Below are positions 7,953-14,442 of a stretch of DNA of 45,519 nt, piece after piece. Source of the DNA: Deinococcus sp. (GTDB lineage Bacteria > Deinococcota > Deinococci > Deinococcales > Deinococcaceae). The translations under genes and the position numbers were made by a program. The notes beneath the pieces are model-generated. The model searched no databases. It was not told the origin of the DNA and worked only from the letters and a program-made list of their open reading frames with translations. The stretch's first letter is position 1; every line of letters begins with the position of its first letter. Location: contig NZ_JAUNHK010000004.1 of the NCBI RefSeq assembly GCF_030523985.1, forward strand, positions 1 through 45,519, in the 5' to 3' direction.

Positions 7953-7974
7953 CCGCCCGAGTGGCGGGTTTTTT
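7953..7974 (+). terminator. Rho-independent terminator in an intergenic gap
   Basis: CCGCC pairs with GGCGG around a short loop, followed by GTTTTTTATT. No rightward gene ends here, but a TTGACA-N17-TATTTT promoter-like sequence sits just upstream (7913-7941). The gap 7859-8028 holds nothing else recognisable. Confidence 0.55.
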
Positions 7975-8001
7975 ATTGCCCAGATTCTGGTGCAGGCCGA
8001 C

Positions 8002-8026
8002 AAAAAAAGCGCCCAGGGGCGGGCGC
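8002..8026 (-). terminator. Terminator of the tRNA-Ser-like gene
   Basis: On the reverse strand GCGCCC (8026-8021) pairs with GGGCGC (8014-8009), followed by seven T (8008-8002). It lies directly after the tRNA 3' end. Confidence 0.8.
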
Positions 8027-8028
8027 AG

Positions 8029-8119
8029 TGGCGGAAGGTACAAGATTTGAACCTGTGGGAGCGCATGTCTCCTCTTGTTGAGCAAGCAAGTGCAAGCGGT
8101 CTGACTCTGCCAACCTTCC
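8029..8119 (-). tRNA. tRNA-Ser-like gene, anticodon probably GCT, with encoded CCA
   Basis: A class II tRNA of 88 nt plus CCA. The 7-bp acceptor stem is perfect (GGAAGGT with ACCTTCC, discriminator G). The T-arm (ACAGG, loop TTCAAAT, CTTGT) and a long variable arm (GGAG with CTCC) are clear, which favours serine. The best anticodon arm is CTTGC-TTGCTCA-ACAAG, reading GCT. Oddities: C-A mismatch at the top of the anticodon stem, C at position 37 where a purine is usual, and no GG pair in the D-loop. It may be a diverged or degenerate tRNA; isotype is tentative. Confidence 0.6.
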
Positions 8120-8208
8120 TCTTGCGACTCAATGTGCTTTGAGAAAGTTCTTGAGTGCCTCTGCCACCCGGCCTAAGCCTTCTGACAGTGGTTTTGGAGG
8201 GGGCTAAT

Positions 8209-8280
8209 ACGGGGCTGGGCTTTACTCCGCACATCCGAGAAAAGCGCCCGAATGTGCTCCGCGTCGCCCAGCCCCGTCTT
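8209..8280 (+). ncRNA. Structured 5' leader or attenuator hairpin
   Basis: A 12-bp perfect stem (ACGGGGCTGGGC at 8209-8220 with its complement at 8266-8277) encloses a 45-nt loop that itself contains GCACAT (8229-8234) pairing with ATGTGC (8251-8256). It is followed by CTTTTCTTCC. It lies 145 bases upstream of a small gene with a near-perfect Shine-Dalgarno. It could be a terminator/attenuator or a regulatory leader. No known riboswitch consensus is recognised. Confidence 0.5.
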
Positions 8281-8421
8281 TTCTTCCACTCGCTCTGCTC
8301 GGAAAAACAGTTTGGATGCCCAAACTATTTTTCGAAGCCGTATAAGCCACCATGCCTAGTGACCCTCACCACACTCGGCTGCTACCTTGGGCGCAACACC
8401 CGCGTAAAGGAGGTGCTGCAT

Positions 8422-8574
8422 ATGACCGAAATCAACAAAGAGAACGAGATGAAGGCCCGTCGTTTCCGTCTGAATGTGACCGCTAAGGGGCAAGACCGTG
8501 GCCCCGCATGGAGTCCAATTGTTGATCCAAGTTTGCCTGCACCTGCCTTTGCCTCCGGGCTACGCCCACACTGA
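8422..8574 (+). CDS. 50-residue peptide upstream of RIO kinase
   Basis: A short ORF (MTEINKENEMKARRFRLNVT...) preceded by a strong Shine-Dalgarno AAAGGAGGTG at 8406-8415 with ideal spacing. The first half is charged and helical, and the second half is rich in Pro, Ala and Ser (PAWSPIVDPSLPAPAFASG) and ends in RPH. There is no signal peptide or membrane helix. It stops 18 bases before the RIO kinase start, so the two should be one operon under the structured leader. A leader-peptide or kinase-partner role is possible. No family is recognised. Confidence 0.6.
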   Translation: MTEINKENEMKARRFRLNVTAKGQDRGPAWSPIVDPSLPAPAFASGLRPH

Positions 8575-8592
8575 ACCACACGGGGCGCGACC

Positions 8593-9462
8593 ATGAGCGC
8601 CCACTGGGACGATGAATTTGCCGAGTCCGGGCAAAAGTTCCGCCGCAAGACCCGTAAGCCGCAAGGCCGCCGCAAAGTCGCTGACCTGACCGGAAGCGAA
8701 TCGGGCGATGTCGCCGACGACACGGTGCGCCGCTTGCTCGACCTCGGCTACATCACCGAAGTGGTCTGCGAACTCAAGAGCGGCAAGGAAGCCACGGCGT
8801 ACATCGCCCAGGGGCCGAAAGGCACGGCGCTGCTCAAGATCTACCGCGACTTTGCCGCCCGGTCGTTCAAGAACGACGCCGTCTACCGCGAGGGTCAGGT
8901 CATTCTCGACCAGCGGGCGAAACGGGCGATGGAAGGCCGCAGCCGCAAGGGGCTGGACATGCTTCAGGAAGGCTGGGTGATGGCCGAGTATGCCCACCTG
9001 TGGCAGCTCTGGCAAGCCGGACTGAACGTGCCTGAGCCGCTGGTCGGCCCCAACGTCAAGACCTACGCCGAAACCGTGCCCGCCGTGTTGATGCGGCTGA
9101 TTGGAACAGAAGACCAGCCTGCCCCGCGCCTGAGCGACGTGCGCCTGACTCCTGCCGAAGCCCGCGACGCCTGGGAACAGGCCGTGACCGGCATGGCGCA
9201 GATGCTGAAACTGGGCTACGCGCACGGCGACTACAGCACCTACAACCTCCTGTGGTGGGAGAACACCGTGACCATCATTGACTTTCCTCAACTGACCACA
9301 AGGCAAAACCCCAACTTCTCCGAACTGCTGCGACGCGACGCCCAGAGCCTCGCCGTCAGCTTTCGTAAACACGGCCTTCAGGAAACCCCCGAACAGACCC
9401 TGCGCGAAGTGCAGCGCCGCGCCCTGGGGCCTGCGCCGGAGCCACGTGTGCTGTTGCCCTGA
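8593..9462 (+). CDS. RIO-type atypical serine protein kinase
   Basis: A 289-residue RIO1-like kinase. After a basic N-terminal tail (FRRKTRKPQGRRK) comes the nucleotide lobe with the short GKEATAYIAQGPKGTALLKIYRD loop, in which the flexible Ser/Thr-rich P-loop and catalytic Lys of RIO kinases are found. The catalytic loop HGDYSTYN starts at His211, with Asp213 as base and Asn218 as metal ligand. Asp230 in IDFPQ replaces the DFG Asp. RIO kinases act in ribosome maturation in archaea and eukaryotes; bacterial substrates are unclear. It follows the 50-aa peptide gene. Confidence 0.88.
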   Translation: MSAHWDDEFAESGQKFRRKTRKPQGRRKVADLTGSESGDVADDTVRRLLDLGYITEVVCELKSGKEATAYIAQGPKGTALLKIYRDFAARSFKNDAVYREGQVILDQRAKRAMEGRSRKGLDMLQEGWVMAEYAHLWQLWQAGLNVPEPLVGPNVKTYAETVPAVLMRLIGTEDQPAPRLSDVRLTPAEARDAWEQAVTGMAQMLKLGYAHGDYSTYNLLWWENTVTIIDFPQLTTRQNPNFSELLRRDAQSLAVSFRKHGLQETPEQTLREVQRRALGPAPEPRVLLP

Positions 9463-9518
9463 CCGGGAAGCAACTCCCTTTCCCCTCTACCCGCGTCCCA
9501 TTGCCCTACCCTGGTTCC

Positions 9519-10151
9519 ATGCCGGAGCGTTTTTCTTTGCTGCCGTTGCTGGGGCGCAAATATCCTCATCCGACCACGGCAGCCGAGGCGCTGGAGAGGC
9601 TGCTGGCAGGCAACCGCAATTTCGTGGCGGGGCGGCGGCAGCATCCCCACGAGAGCCAGCGCCGCCGCGCCTTTATCGCCGAGCAGGGGCAGCACCCCTT
9701 TGCGCTGGTGGTGGCCTGTTCGGACTCGCGCGAAGCCCCCGAAGTTCTGTTCGACTGCGGACTGGGCGACCTCTTCGCCGTGAGGACAGCCGGGCAGGTA
9801 CTGGGGCAAACGGCGCTGGCCAGCGTGGAATTCGGTGTGCTGCACCTGGGCTTGCGGCTGGTGGTCGTGCTGGGGCACAGCCAGTGCGGGGCAATCCAGG
9901 CGGCGCTGCAAGCCGGGGACGTGCAGGACGCACCGGGCCACCTGCCTGCGTTGCTGGCGACCCTGCGGCCCAGCGTAGAGGCGGCGCGGGCCGCAGGCGA
10001 AAGTGACTTGGCAGAAGGCACCCTGCGGCGGCACGTGCTGGCCACGGTGCAGACCATCCGTGAGGCCGAGGTGCTGCGCGGCGTGCCCGACCTGCTGGTG
10101 GTCGGTGGGCGTTACGACCTGGCGAGCGGTGCCGTAGAACTGCTGACCTGA
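9519..10151 (+). CDS. Beta-carbonic anhydrase
   Basis: A 210-residue beta-class carbonic anhydrase interconverting CO2 and bicarbonate. Zinc ligands are all present: Cys67 in ACSDSR, with Asp69 and Arg71 forming the catalytic dyad, His120 and Cys123 in GHSQCG. The N-terminal ALERLLAGNRNFVAG and the C-terminal VGGRYDLASGAV are typical. An upstream ATG at 9501 is possible, but 9519 (MPERFSLLPLLG) is the more natural start. It converges on the CbiX gene with a 57-base gap. Confidence 0.92.
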   Translation: MPERFSLLPLLGRKYPHPTTAAEALERLLAGNRNFVAGRRQHPHESQRRRAFIAEQGQHPFALVVACSDSREAPEVLFDCGLGDLFAVRTAGQVLGQTALASVEFGVLHLGLRLVVVLGHSQCGAIQAALQAGDVQDAPGHLPALLATLRPSVEAARAAGESDLAEGTLRRHVLATVQTIREAEVLRGVPDLLVVGGRYDLASGAVELLT

Positions 10152-10208
10152 GAGCGGGACAGCACGTGGGAGGAGCATTCCCGGCTCAAGGCCCGTCGCT
10201 CGCTGCTT

Positions 10209-11573
10209 TCAGCCCTGATTCAGTTCGCCACGCACCGAGGCCACCAGGGTCATGCACGCCTCGGCGCAGGGGAGACCGCCCGGCACCCCGTCCAGAAAGG
10301 TCTGCCCCAGGGTTTGCCCGGCCCAGAGCGGCGTTCGCAGGCAGTGGGCACACACCCGTGCCGTGACGGCTTCGACCTGTTGCGGCGTGGCCCGCTGCAC
10401 TTTCGCAAAGTTGCCTGTCTGCCGCCGGGCGGTGGAGGGCCAAGGCGTGCAGTGCAGGTTGTGCTGGCGATAGGCCGAGGTTTCTTCGACGACGGCAGGG
10501 TAAAGCAGATGCAGGCCCAGGGGCAGGTCGGCCTGCGACAGCACCGCTCGCCAGCCGCGTGGCAGGGTGCGCCAAGTTCTGACCGGGCGGTAGTGGCCCG
10601 CGTCGTCGTGGGCGGTCAGGTCGCGCAGTCCTTCGGGCGTGACCACCGTTTGCAGGTCGCCGGACGCCCGACCTTCGTCGAGCATGTGGCGCAGGTCGTA
10701 GACGCCGTGCACAGGCGTCAGCAGCACTTCGCCCAGTCGCAGTCCCCGCTGGGCCGCGCCGGGCTGCTGGAGCCAGTTCAGCAGCGTCTTCCAGACTTCG
10801 GCGTGGTTCTGGTCGAGGTCGCCGCCCGCTCCGCCTTCCTGGGCCAGTTTCAGCAGCACGTCGGCCACGCCGGGGTGGGTGCCCACGGGCGCACTCAGCG
10901 CGGCGCTCAGCCCGCCGAGGTGCTCTTGCAGCCAGCGGTAGCTCCTGGCCTGCTCGCTGGGAAGAAACGGCACGACCACCACCCGCGCTCCGTCTGTTCG
11001 GGTCAGGTTTTGCAGGGCTTGCCAGTCCGAATGGTCGGGGGTGGGGGGCGAATCGAGCAGCAGGGGCCGAACTTCGGCAAAGAGGTTCCGCTCCCGCAGT
11101 CCGGCGGCGTGGACGTGCAGCGCCCTTTCGCTGCCGCTGTGGCCGGGGGTCGCCCGCCCGACCAGCACCAGTGTGGCCTCCTGCGGGTCGTGTCCGGACA
11201 ATGCTTCCTGCGCCCGCGCCAGGATGACCTCCTGCATGGCGGGATGGGTGCCGTAAGGCCGGGTGTAGCGCACACTGCGCCCGCCGAGCACCCGCGTGAC
11301 GCCCCCCGCTGGCGCCTCGCCCTGAAAGCCCAACCCCAGTTCGCGGGGCAACACCGTCTCGGTCAGGTAGCCGTCGGTCAGAAACATGGGGACCACGGTG
11401 ACATCGCTGCTGGCGGTCGTTCGCAGCACCTGCCGCAGCGACGGCTCCTGCTGCCAGTACCCCTCAATCACGTCCCTGAAGACCCCGCGTTCGCGCAGCG
11501 CCTCGGCGGCCCGTTGTAGGGCGATTTCCGCGTGCTGCCGCGAGCCGTGACCGATAAGTACCAGAGAACGCAT
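10209..11573 (-). CDS. CbiX-domain protein with C-terminal iron-sulfur motif (DR2241 type)
   Basis: A 454-residue fusion. The N-terminal chelatase domain begins MRSLVLIGHGSR, with His9 as the expected metal-inserting residue, and a second CbiX-like lobe covers roughly residues 130-260 (ATLVLVGRATPGH, ARVVVVPFLPSEQ). The C-terminal third ends with a cysteine set CAHC...CAEAC around residues 400-440, suited to a 4Fe-4S cluster. I recognise this from memory as the D. radiodurans DR2241 architecture. Likely role: cobalt or ferrochelation in cobalamin or siroheme synthesis. Link to the cobalamin-dependent ribonucleotide reductase at 40520 is inference. Confidence 0.85.
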   Translation of the reverse strand: MRSLVLIGHGSRQHAEIALQRAAEALRERGVFRDVIEGYWQQEPSLRQVLRTTASSDVTVVPMFLTDGYLTETVLPRELGLGFQGEAPAGGVTRVLGGRSVRYTRPYGTHPAMQEVILARAQEALSGHDPQEATLVLVGRATPGHSGSERALHVHAAGLRERNLFAEVRPLLLDSPPTPDHSDWQALQNLTRTDGARVVVVPFLPSEQARSYRWLQEHLGGLSAALSAPVGTHPGVADVLLKLAQEGGAGGDLDQNHAEVWKTLLNWLQQPGAAQRGLRLGEVLLTPVHGVYDLRHMLDEGRASGDLQTVVTPEGLRDLTAHDDAGHYRPVRTWRTLPRGWRAVLSQADLPLGLHLLYPAVVEETSAYRQHNLHCTPWPSTARRQTGNFAKVQRATPQQVEAVTARVCAHCLRTPLWAGQTLGQTFLDGVPGGLPCAEACMTLVASVRGELNQG

Positions 11574-11721
11574 GACGCCTGACAGCCTAGAGCAGTTTGG
11601 CGCTCGCGCCTGCGCTCCGGTCTAAAGTCCCTCTAAATCGCCGCTTCACCCGGCCCGCACCCGTGGCCTCTAGCCTGACTGGGCAAGACAGTTTCTTATC
11701 TCAGCCTTCAGGAGGTTCCCT

Positions 11722-12150
11722 ATGTTTTTCCAACAAAATGACCGTCACGAGCAGATGGCCCGCCTCGACCCCCGCGACACCAACGGCGACGGTGTGGTCA
11801 GCCCGCAGGAAGCGGCGGCCTACATCAAGGATTACCTCGACAACGCTTCTCCCGAAGAGCGCAGCCAGATCATGCGCGACTACTTCGGTCAGATGACCCC
11901 CGACCAGCGCCAGCAGGTGGGCGAAGCCATCGTGCGTAGCCCCGCCAATCCCGTACAGCAGGTCGACTACAGCGATCCGGTGGCCCTTGGGAACGCCTAC
12001 ACCCAGGCCGCCCAGGCTCCCGTGCAGAACGGCCAAAGCCCCCTGGAAGCCGCTTTCGCTCAGGGTGGCGCCCTCAGCAACCCCATGGTGAAGGCCGGTC
12101 TGGTGGGCCTGGCAGGCATGATCGGCAGCGCGATGCTGCGCCGCCGCTAA
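11722..12150 (+). CDS. EF-hand-containing small protein
   Basis: A 142-residue protein with one canonical 12-residue EF-hand loop at residues 19-30: Asp19, Asn21, Asp23, Gly24, Ser27 and Glu30 occupy the calcium positions (DTNGDGVVSPQE). The following helix and a second helical segment (PEERSQIMRDYFGQMTPDQRQQVGEAIV) suggest a paired but degenerate second hand. The C-terminus (KAGLVGLAGMIGSAMLRRR) is an amphipathic or weak membrane helix. Shine-Dalgarno AGGAGG lies upstream and a terminator follows. Similar proteins occur widely in Deinococcus; function unknown. Confidence 0.82.
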   Translation: MFFQQNDRHEQMARLDPRDTNGDGVVSPQEAAAYIKDYLDNASPEERSQIMRDYFGQMTPDQRQQVGEAIVRSPANPVQQVDYSDPVALGNAYTQAAQAPVQNGQSPLEAAFAQGGALSNPMVKAGLVGLAGMIGSAMLRRR

Positions 12151-12162
12151 ACCCTTCTTTTT

Positions 12163-12318
12163 CTAACTGAGCTGTCCCTGCCTGTCGGGGGCAGCTTTTT
12201 TAGGTCTGCTGGGCTGTTTGACGAAATCAAAGTAGTACAGCGTTTTGTTAATCAGGATAGTTTTACCTCTGGAGAGAGGATTGGCGATGTAGCCTGGAAT
12301 CTCAGCTAAAAGAGGCAT
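12163..12318 (-). CDS. Possible 51-residue protein next to the attachment site
   Basis: An ATG-to-TAG frame (MPLLAEIPGYIANPLSRGKT...) with a protein-like centre (TILINKTLYYFDFVKQ) and a basic end. The stretch 12202-12420 has clearly lower GC than its neighbours. It ends 13 bases from the stop of the EF-hand gene and overlaps that gene's terminator on the opposite strand, so it may be a relic of older inserted DNA. No good Shine-Dalgarno is seen. Confidence 0.35.
   Translation of the reverse strand: MPLLAEIPGYIANPLSRGKTILINKTLYYFDFVKQPSRPKKAAPDRQGQLS
12170..12201 (+). terminator. Rho-independent terminator of the EF-hand gene
   Basis: AGCTGTCCC pairs with GGGGGCAGCT (one G-T pair), followed by TTTTTTAGG. 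Confidence 0.8.
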
Positions 12319-12443
12319 CACTCAAACTCATCTATCTCTAACCGTTCAGATTCCTAGTGCTTCAAAATTCTAGAACGCTGTAGTAGCAGCATCTGGGCAA
12401 AAGTGGAGGCTTTCGCCCGTGGGCGGGAGAGACAAATAAAAAT

Positions 12444-12462
12444 CCCCCGCACGGGGCGGGGG
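12444..12462 (-). terminator. Displaced terminator of tRNA-Lys
   Basis: On the reverse strand a 7-bp stem (CCCCCGC with GCGGGGG) is followed by ATTTTTATTT. It lies just outside attL and was presumably the tRNA-Lys terminator before insertion. A second, different hairpin with the same layout sits beside attR. Confidence 0.75.
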
Positions 12463-12513
<51 letters not shown>

Positions 12514-12630
12514 GCAGGGCCGAACCCTTTTTAGGGCTTTTTCTGCCGTTTGGCCTAAGTGGTACTTTTGCGTCTGGTACGGTCTTTTTCTCTTCGCCTT
12601 CTGTTTTGAGAAGTGAAAAGGGCCGGGCTA

Positions 12631-12663
12631 TTTTTGCCCAAATGGGCTAAGTTTGGGCAAAAA
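12631..12663. repeat. Perfect 12-bp inverted repeat near attL
   Basis: TTTTTGCCCAAA (12631-12642) and TTTGGGCAAAAA (12652-12663) flank a 9-nt spacer. The TTTGGGCAAAA half recurs twice near attR (32695-32702 and 32706-32716), suggesting arm-type integrase or excisionase sites. It could also act as a hairpin. The remainder of 12514-12721 shows no gene. Confidence 0.6.
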
Positions 12664-12721
12664 GACGGGGACGCTATGACATGCCCTGAAAAGGTTTGGG
12701 CTTTTGCGCTATGGTAGGCAC

Positions 12722-13438
12722 ATGACCCGCCTACCTGCCCTGAACACTCACAGCCCGCAGAAGTGGGCGGCTGTGGTGTCTGGCACGGTCTGGAAAAGGT
12801 GGGGACTGTCCCCGTCCGGTACGCTGGAAGCGGAAACGGTGCGCGGCCCGCTGATTGTTTGGGCTAGCCCGAAGCCCGGCGAAAAGGAAGACGCGCCCGC
12901 ACTCGAAGCGCCTAAGCCCACGCCCTTAGACCTTCGCGTGTGGGCGGTCAATACTGCGGCCCACTTCGAGAAGTTCAGGAAGGCGGCGCGGGGACACGTT
13001 GCCCCTTCGGGCCGCTGGCGGCTGTCTCTGGTTTATAGGCTGATGGGCTGTAGTCGCGTCGACTGGGAACTGAGCGAAGCAGAACGCCGTCTATGGTTTA
13101 CCCGTAGGTTCAAAAGAGGCCGGGCTTCGATTCTAAAAACTCACATGCGCGAAGCTACGCGCTATCACTCAAAAGCCCGCGTATACGGCTATCCCTTGCA
13201 AAGTCATCCGCACATCTTTTGGAAAAAGATAAAGCGGCGCAACTTCTTGGAAGGGATTAGGCGGCGTGAATTGTACAAAAGCGCAGAGGCTTTTTTCATG
13301 CGGGCGGTGCTGGTTTCGGAAGATGACGCGGCACGGCGTAAACGCTGGAAGCTGTGGCGAAGTGAAACGCGGCCCCCTCGCATAATCCACACGCGCCCGC
13401 GCCCACCATCTGCCCCACTTGCCCCCCCTGTGGCCTGA
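12722..13438 (+). CDS. Basic hypothetical protein at element left end
   Basis: A 238-residue strongly basic protein. The N-terminal 90 residues contain KWAAVVSGTVWKRWGL and an acidic/proline linker. The central part (LSEAERRLWFTRRFKRGRASILKTHMREATRYHSKARVYG) and IFWKKIKRRNFLEGIRRRELYKS are dense in Arg/Lys and aromatic residues, as in nucleic-acid-binding proteins. There is a Pro-rich tail. Position near attL would fit a recombination or replication accessory role, but no family is recognised. A TTG at 12704 could add six residues; ATG 12722 is chosen. Confidence 0.7.
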   Translation: MTRLPALNTHSPQKWAAVVSGTVWKRWGLSPSGTLEAETVRGPLIVWASPKPGEKEDAPALEAPKPTPLDLRVWAVNTAAHFEKFRKAARGHVAPSGRWRLSLVYRLMGCSRVDWELSEAERRLWFTRRFKRGRASILKTHMREATRYHSKARVYGYPLQSHPHIFWKKIKRRNFLEGIRRRELYKSAEAFFMRAVLVSEDDAARRKRWKLWRSETRPPRIIHTRPRPPSAPLAPPVA

Positions 13439-13531
13439 GCGCCGGGCCGCTTCGAGTTTGGCGAAGCGGTAAGCGGTAAGCCCGGCCTTACCTGTGCGGC
13501 CCCTTCCTTCTGGAAGTGCTGGCCCTCAGTC

Positions 13532-13578
13532 AAAAGCCCTGCCCGGCGAAGAGAGAAGCGGGCAGGCACAGGGGCTTT
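13532..13578 (+). promoter_or_regulatory. Hairpin leader ahead of the HTH gene
   Basis: CTGCCCG and CGGGCAG form a 7-bp stem whose loop contains a GGCGAAGAGAGAAG copy of the element-wide repeat. Flanking AAAGCCC and GGGGCTTT can extend it. It ends six bases before the ATG at 13584, so it could control translation of that gene. Confidence 0.35.
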
Positions 13579-13583
13579 ACAAC

Positions 13584-13868
13584 ATGATTACTTCGACGCT
13601 TTACGCGCCCGTCAACGCGCCCACGCCCGAAGCGCCCGCGCTTCCCCGTCTTTTGCGCCCTCAAGAGTTACACAAGGCTACGGGCATCCCCTCGGCTGTG
13701 ATTTACGCGGCCCTGTCTTCGGGTGAGCTTCGCGGGCTGGATATTTCGCGTCCCCCTCGGCCCGGCAAGGAACCGCGCCCGCTGTGGATGGTAGACCCGG
13801 CAGACTTTGCCGACTGGCTGGAAAAGCGCAAGGCGCGGCAGGCGGTACACGTTCACGGGGGCAAATAA
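13584..13868 (+). CDS. Small HTH DNA-binding protein, excisionase-like
   Basis: A 94-residue protein with a MerR/HTH_17-like fold: RLLRPQELHKATGIPSAVIYAALSSGELRGLDISRPP, then a wing and PLWMVDPADFADWLEKRKARQ. This helix-turn-helix plus a short wing is usual for excisionases and for small plasmid or phage regulators. The N-terminal 25 residues are Pro/Ala-rich. The C-terminus ends AVHVHGGK; the unrelated regulator at 21985 shares AVHVHG near its start. Its stop overlaps the next ATG (TAATG). Confidence 0.78.
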   Translation: MITSTLYAPVNAPTPEAPALPRLLRPQELHKATGIPSAVIYAALSSGELRGLDISRPPRPGKEPRPLWMVDPADFADWLEKRKARQAVHVHGGK

Positions 13869-13981
13869 TGCGGCCCGGTCTGGCAGTGACCGGGCGCGGG
13901 GCAACCGAAGCGGGCGGGCTTCCCTTCCAGTTTAACGGGCTGGAAGGTGGGCAGGTCTTCGGGCCGGGGGGTGCGCTGTGA
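13868..13981 (+). CDS. Possible 37-residue linker gene
   Basis: ATG at 13868 overlaps the preceding stop (TAATG), and its own TGA overlaps the next GTG (GTGA), so it fits the translationally coupled chain of this element. The product (MRPGLAVTGRGATEAGGLPF...) is small, Gly-rich and without recognisable features, so it may serve only to carry ribosomes to the primase gene. Confidence 0.4.
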   Translation: MRPGLAVTGRGATEAGGLPFQFNGLEGGQVFGPGGAL

Positions 13982-14442
13982 GTCGCCTTACCGAAGCCCT
14001 AGACCTGCTGACGCCGGGCCGCGTGCTGGAAGGTCTGGCGGCCTACCTGGGCAAGCCCGCCCCACGTCTGACCGGAAGCCCTACAAAAGGGACGCTGTGT
14101 GACTTTCGGCCCGGTCTGGAAGAGGAAAGAGACTCTTTGTCTTACGACGTGGGCAAAGGCGGGCCAGTCTTTAACCGCTTCGGGGCCGAAGAGTCCGGGG
14201 GCGGCGCGGTGAACTTCCTCACGTCTGCCGGAATCCCGAAGCCCGAAGCGGTACGCCTGCTAATCGAGTGGGCCGGACTCGAAGACGAAAAGCCCGCACA
14301 CGCCGGGCAAGGGGGAAGGCCCGGAAGGGGGGCAAGGCCCGGCGCGGCGCACAGAAGCCCGCACAGGGGGCGGCGAAGGAAGACGGGGGGAAAGACCCGC
14401 AGAAGCGCACGCCTAAGCATGTGGGCCTGTCTGCGGCCCTAA
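13978..14442 (+). CDS. Primase N-terminal, CHC2-like part (probably frameshifted)
   Basis: GTG start overlapping the previous stop. Residues 1-105 resemble the DnaG-type zinc-binding module: LTGSPTKGTLCDFRPG, SLSYDVGKGGPVFNRFG and GGGAVNFLTSAGIPKPEAVRLLIEWAG match its strand order and the final GGDAIxFL...EAVxLL signature, but most zinc cysteines are missing. After about residue 110 the frame turns into Arg-rich nonsense (RRKTGGKTRRSARL), while coding continues in another frame in the 14268 ORF. A one-base loss in the G5 run (14311-14315) or G6 run (14327-14332) would explain this. Confidence 0.7.
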   Translation: MSRLTEALDLLTPGRVLEGLAAYLGKPAPRLTGSPTKGTLCDFRPGLEEERDSLSYDVGKGGPVFNRFGAEESGGGAVNFLTSAGIPKPEAVRLLIEWAGLEDEKPAHAGQGGRPGRGARPGAAHRSPHRGRRRKTGGKTRRSARLSMWACLRP

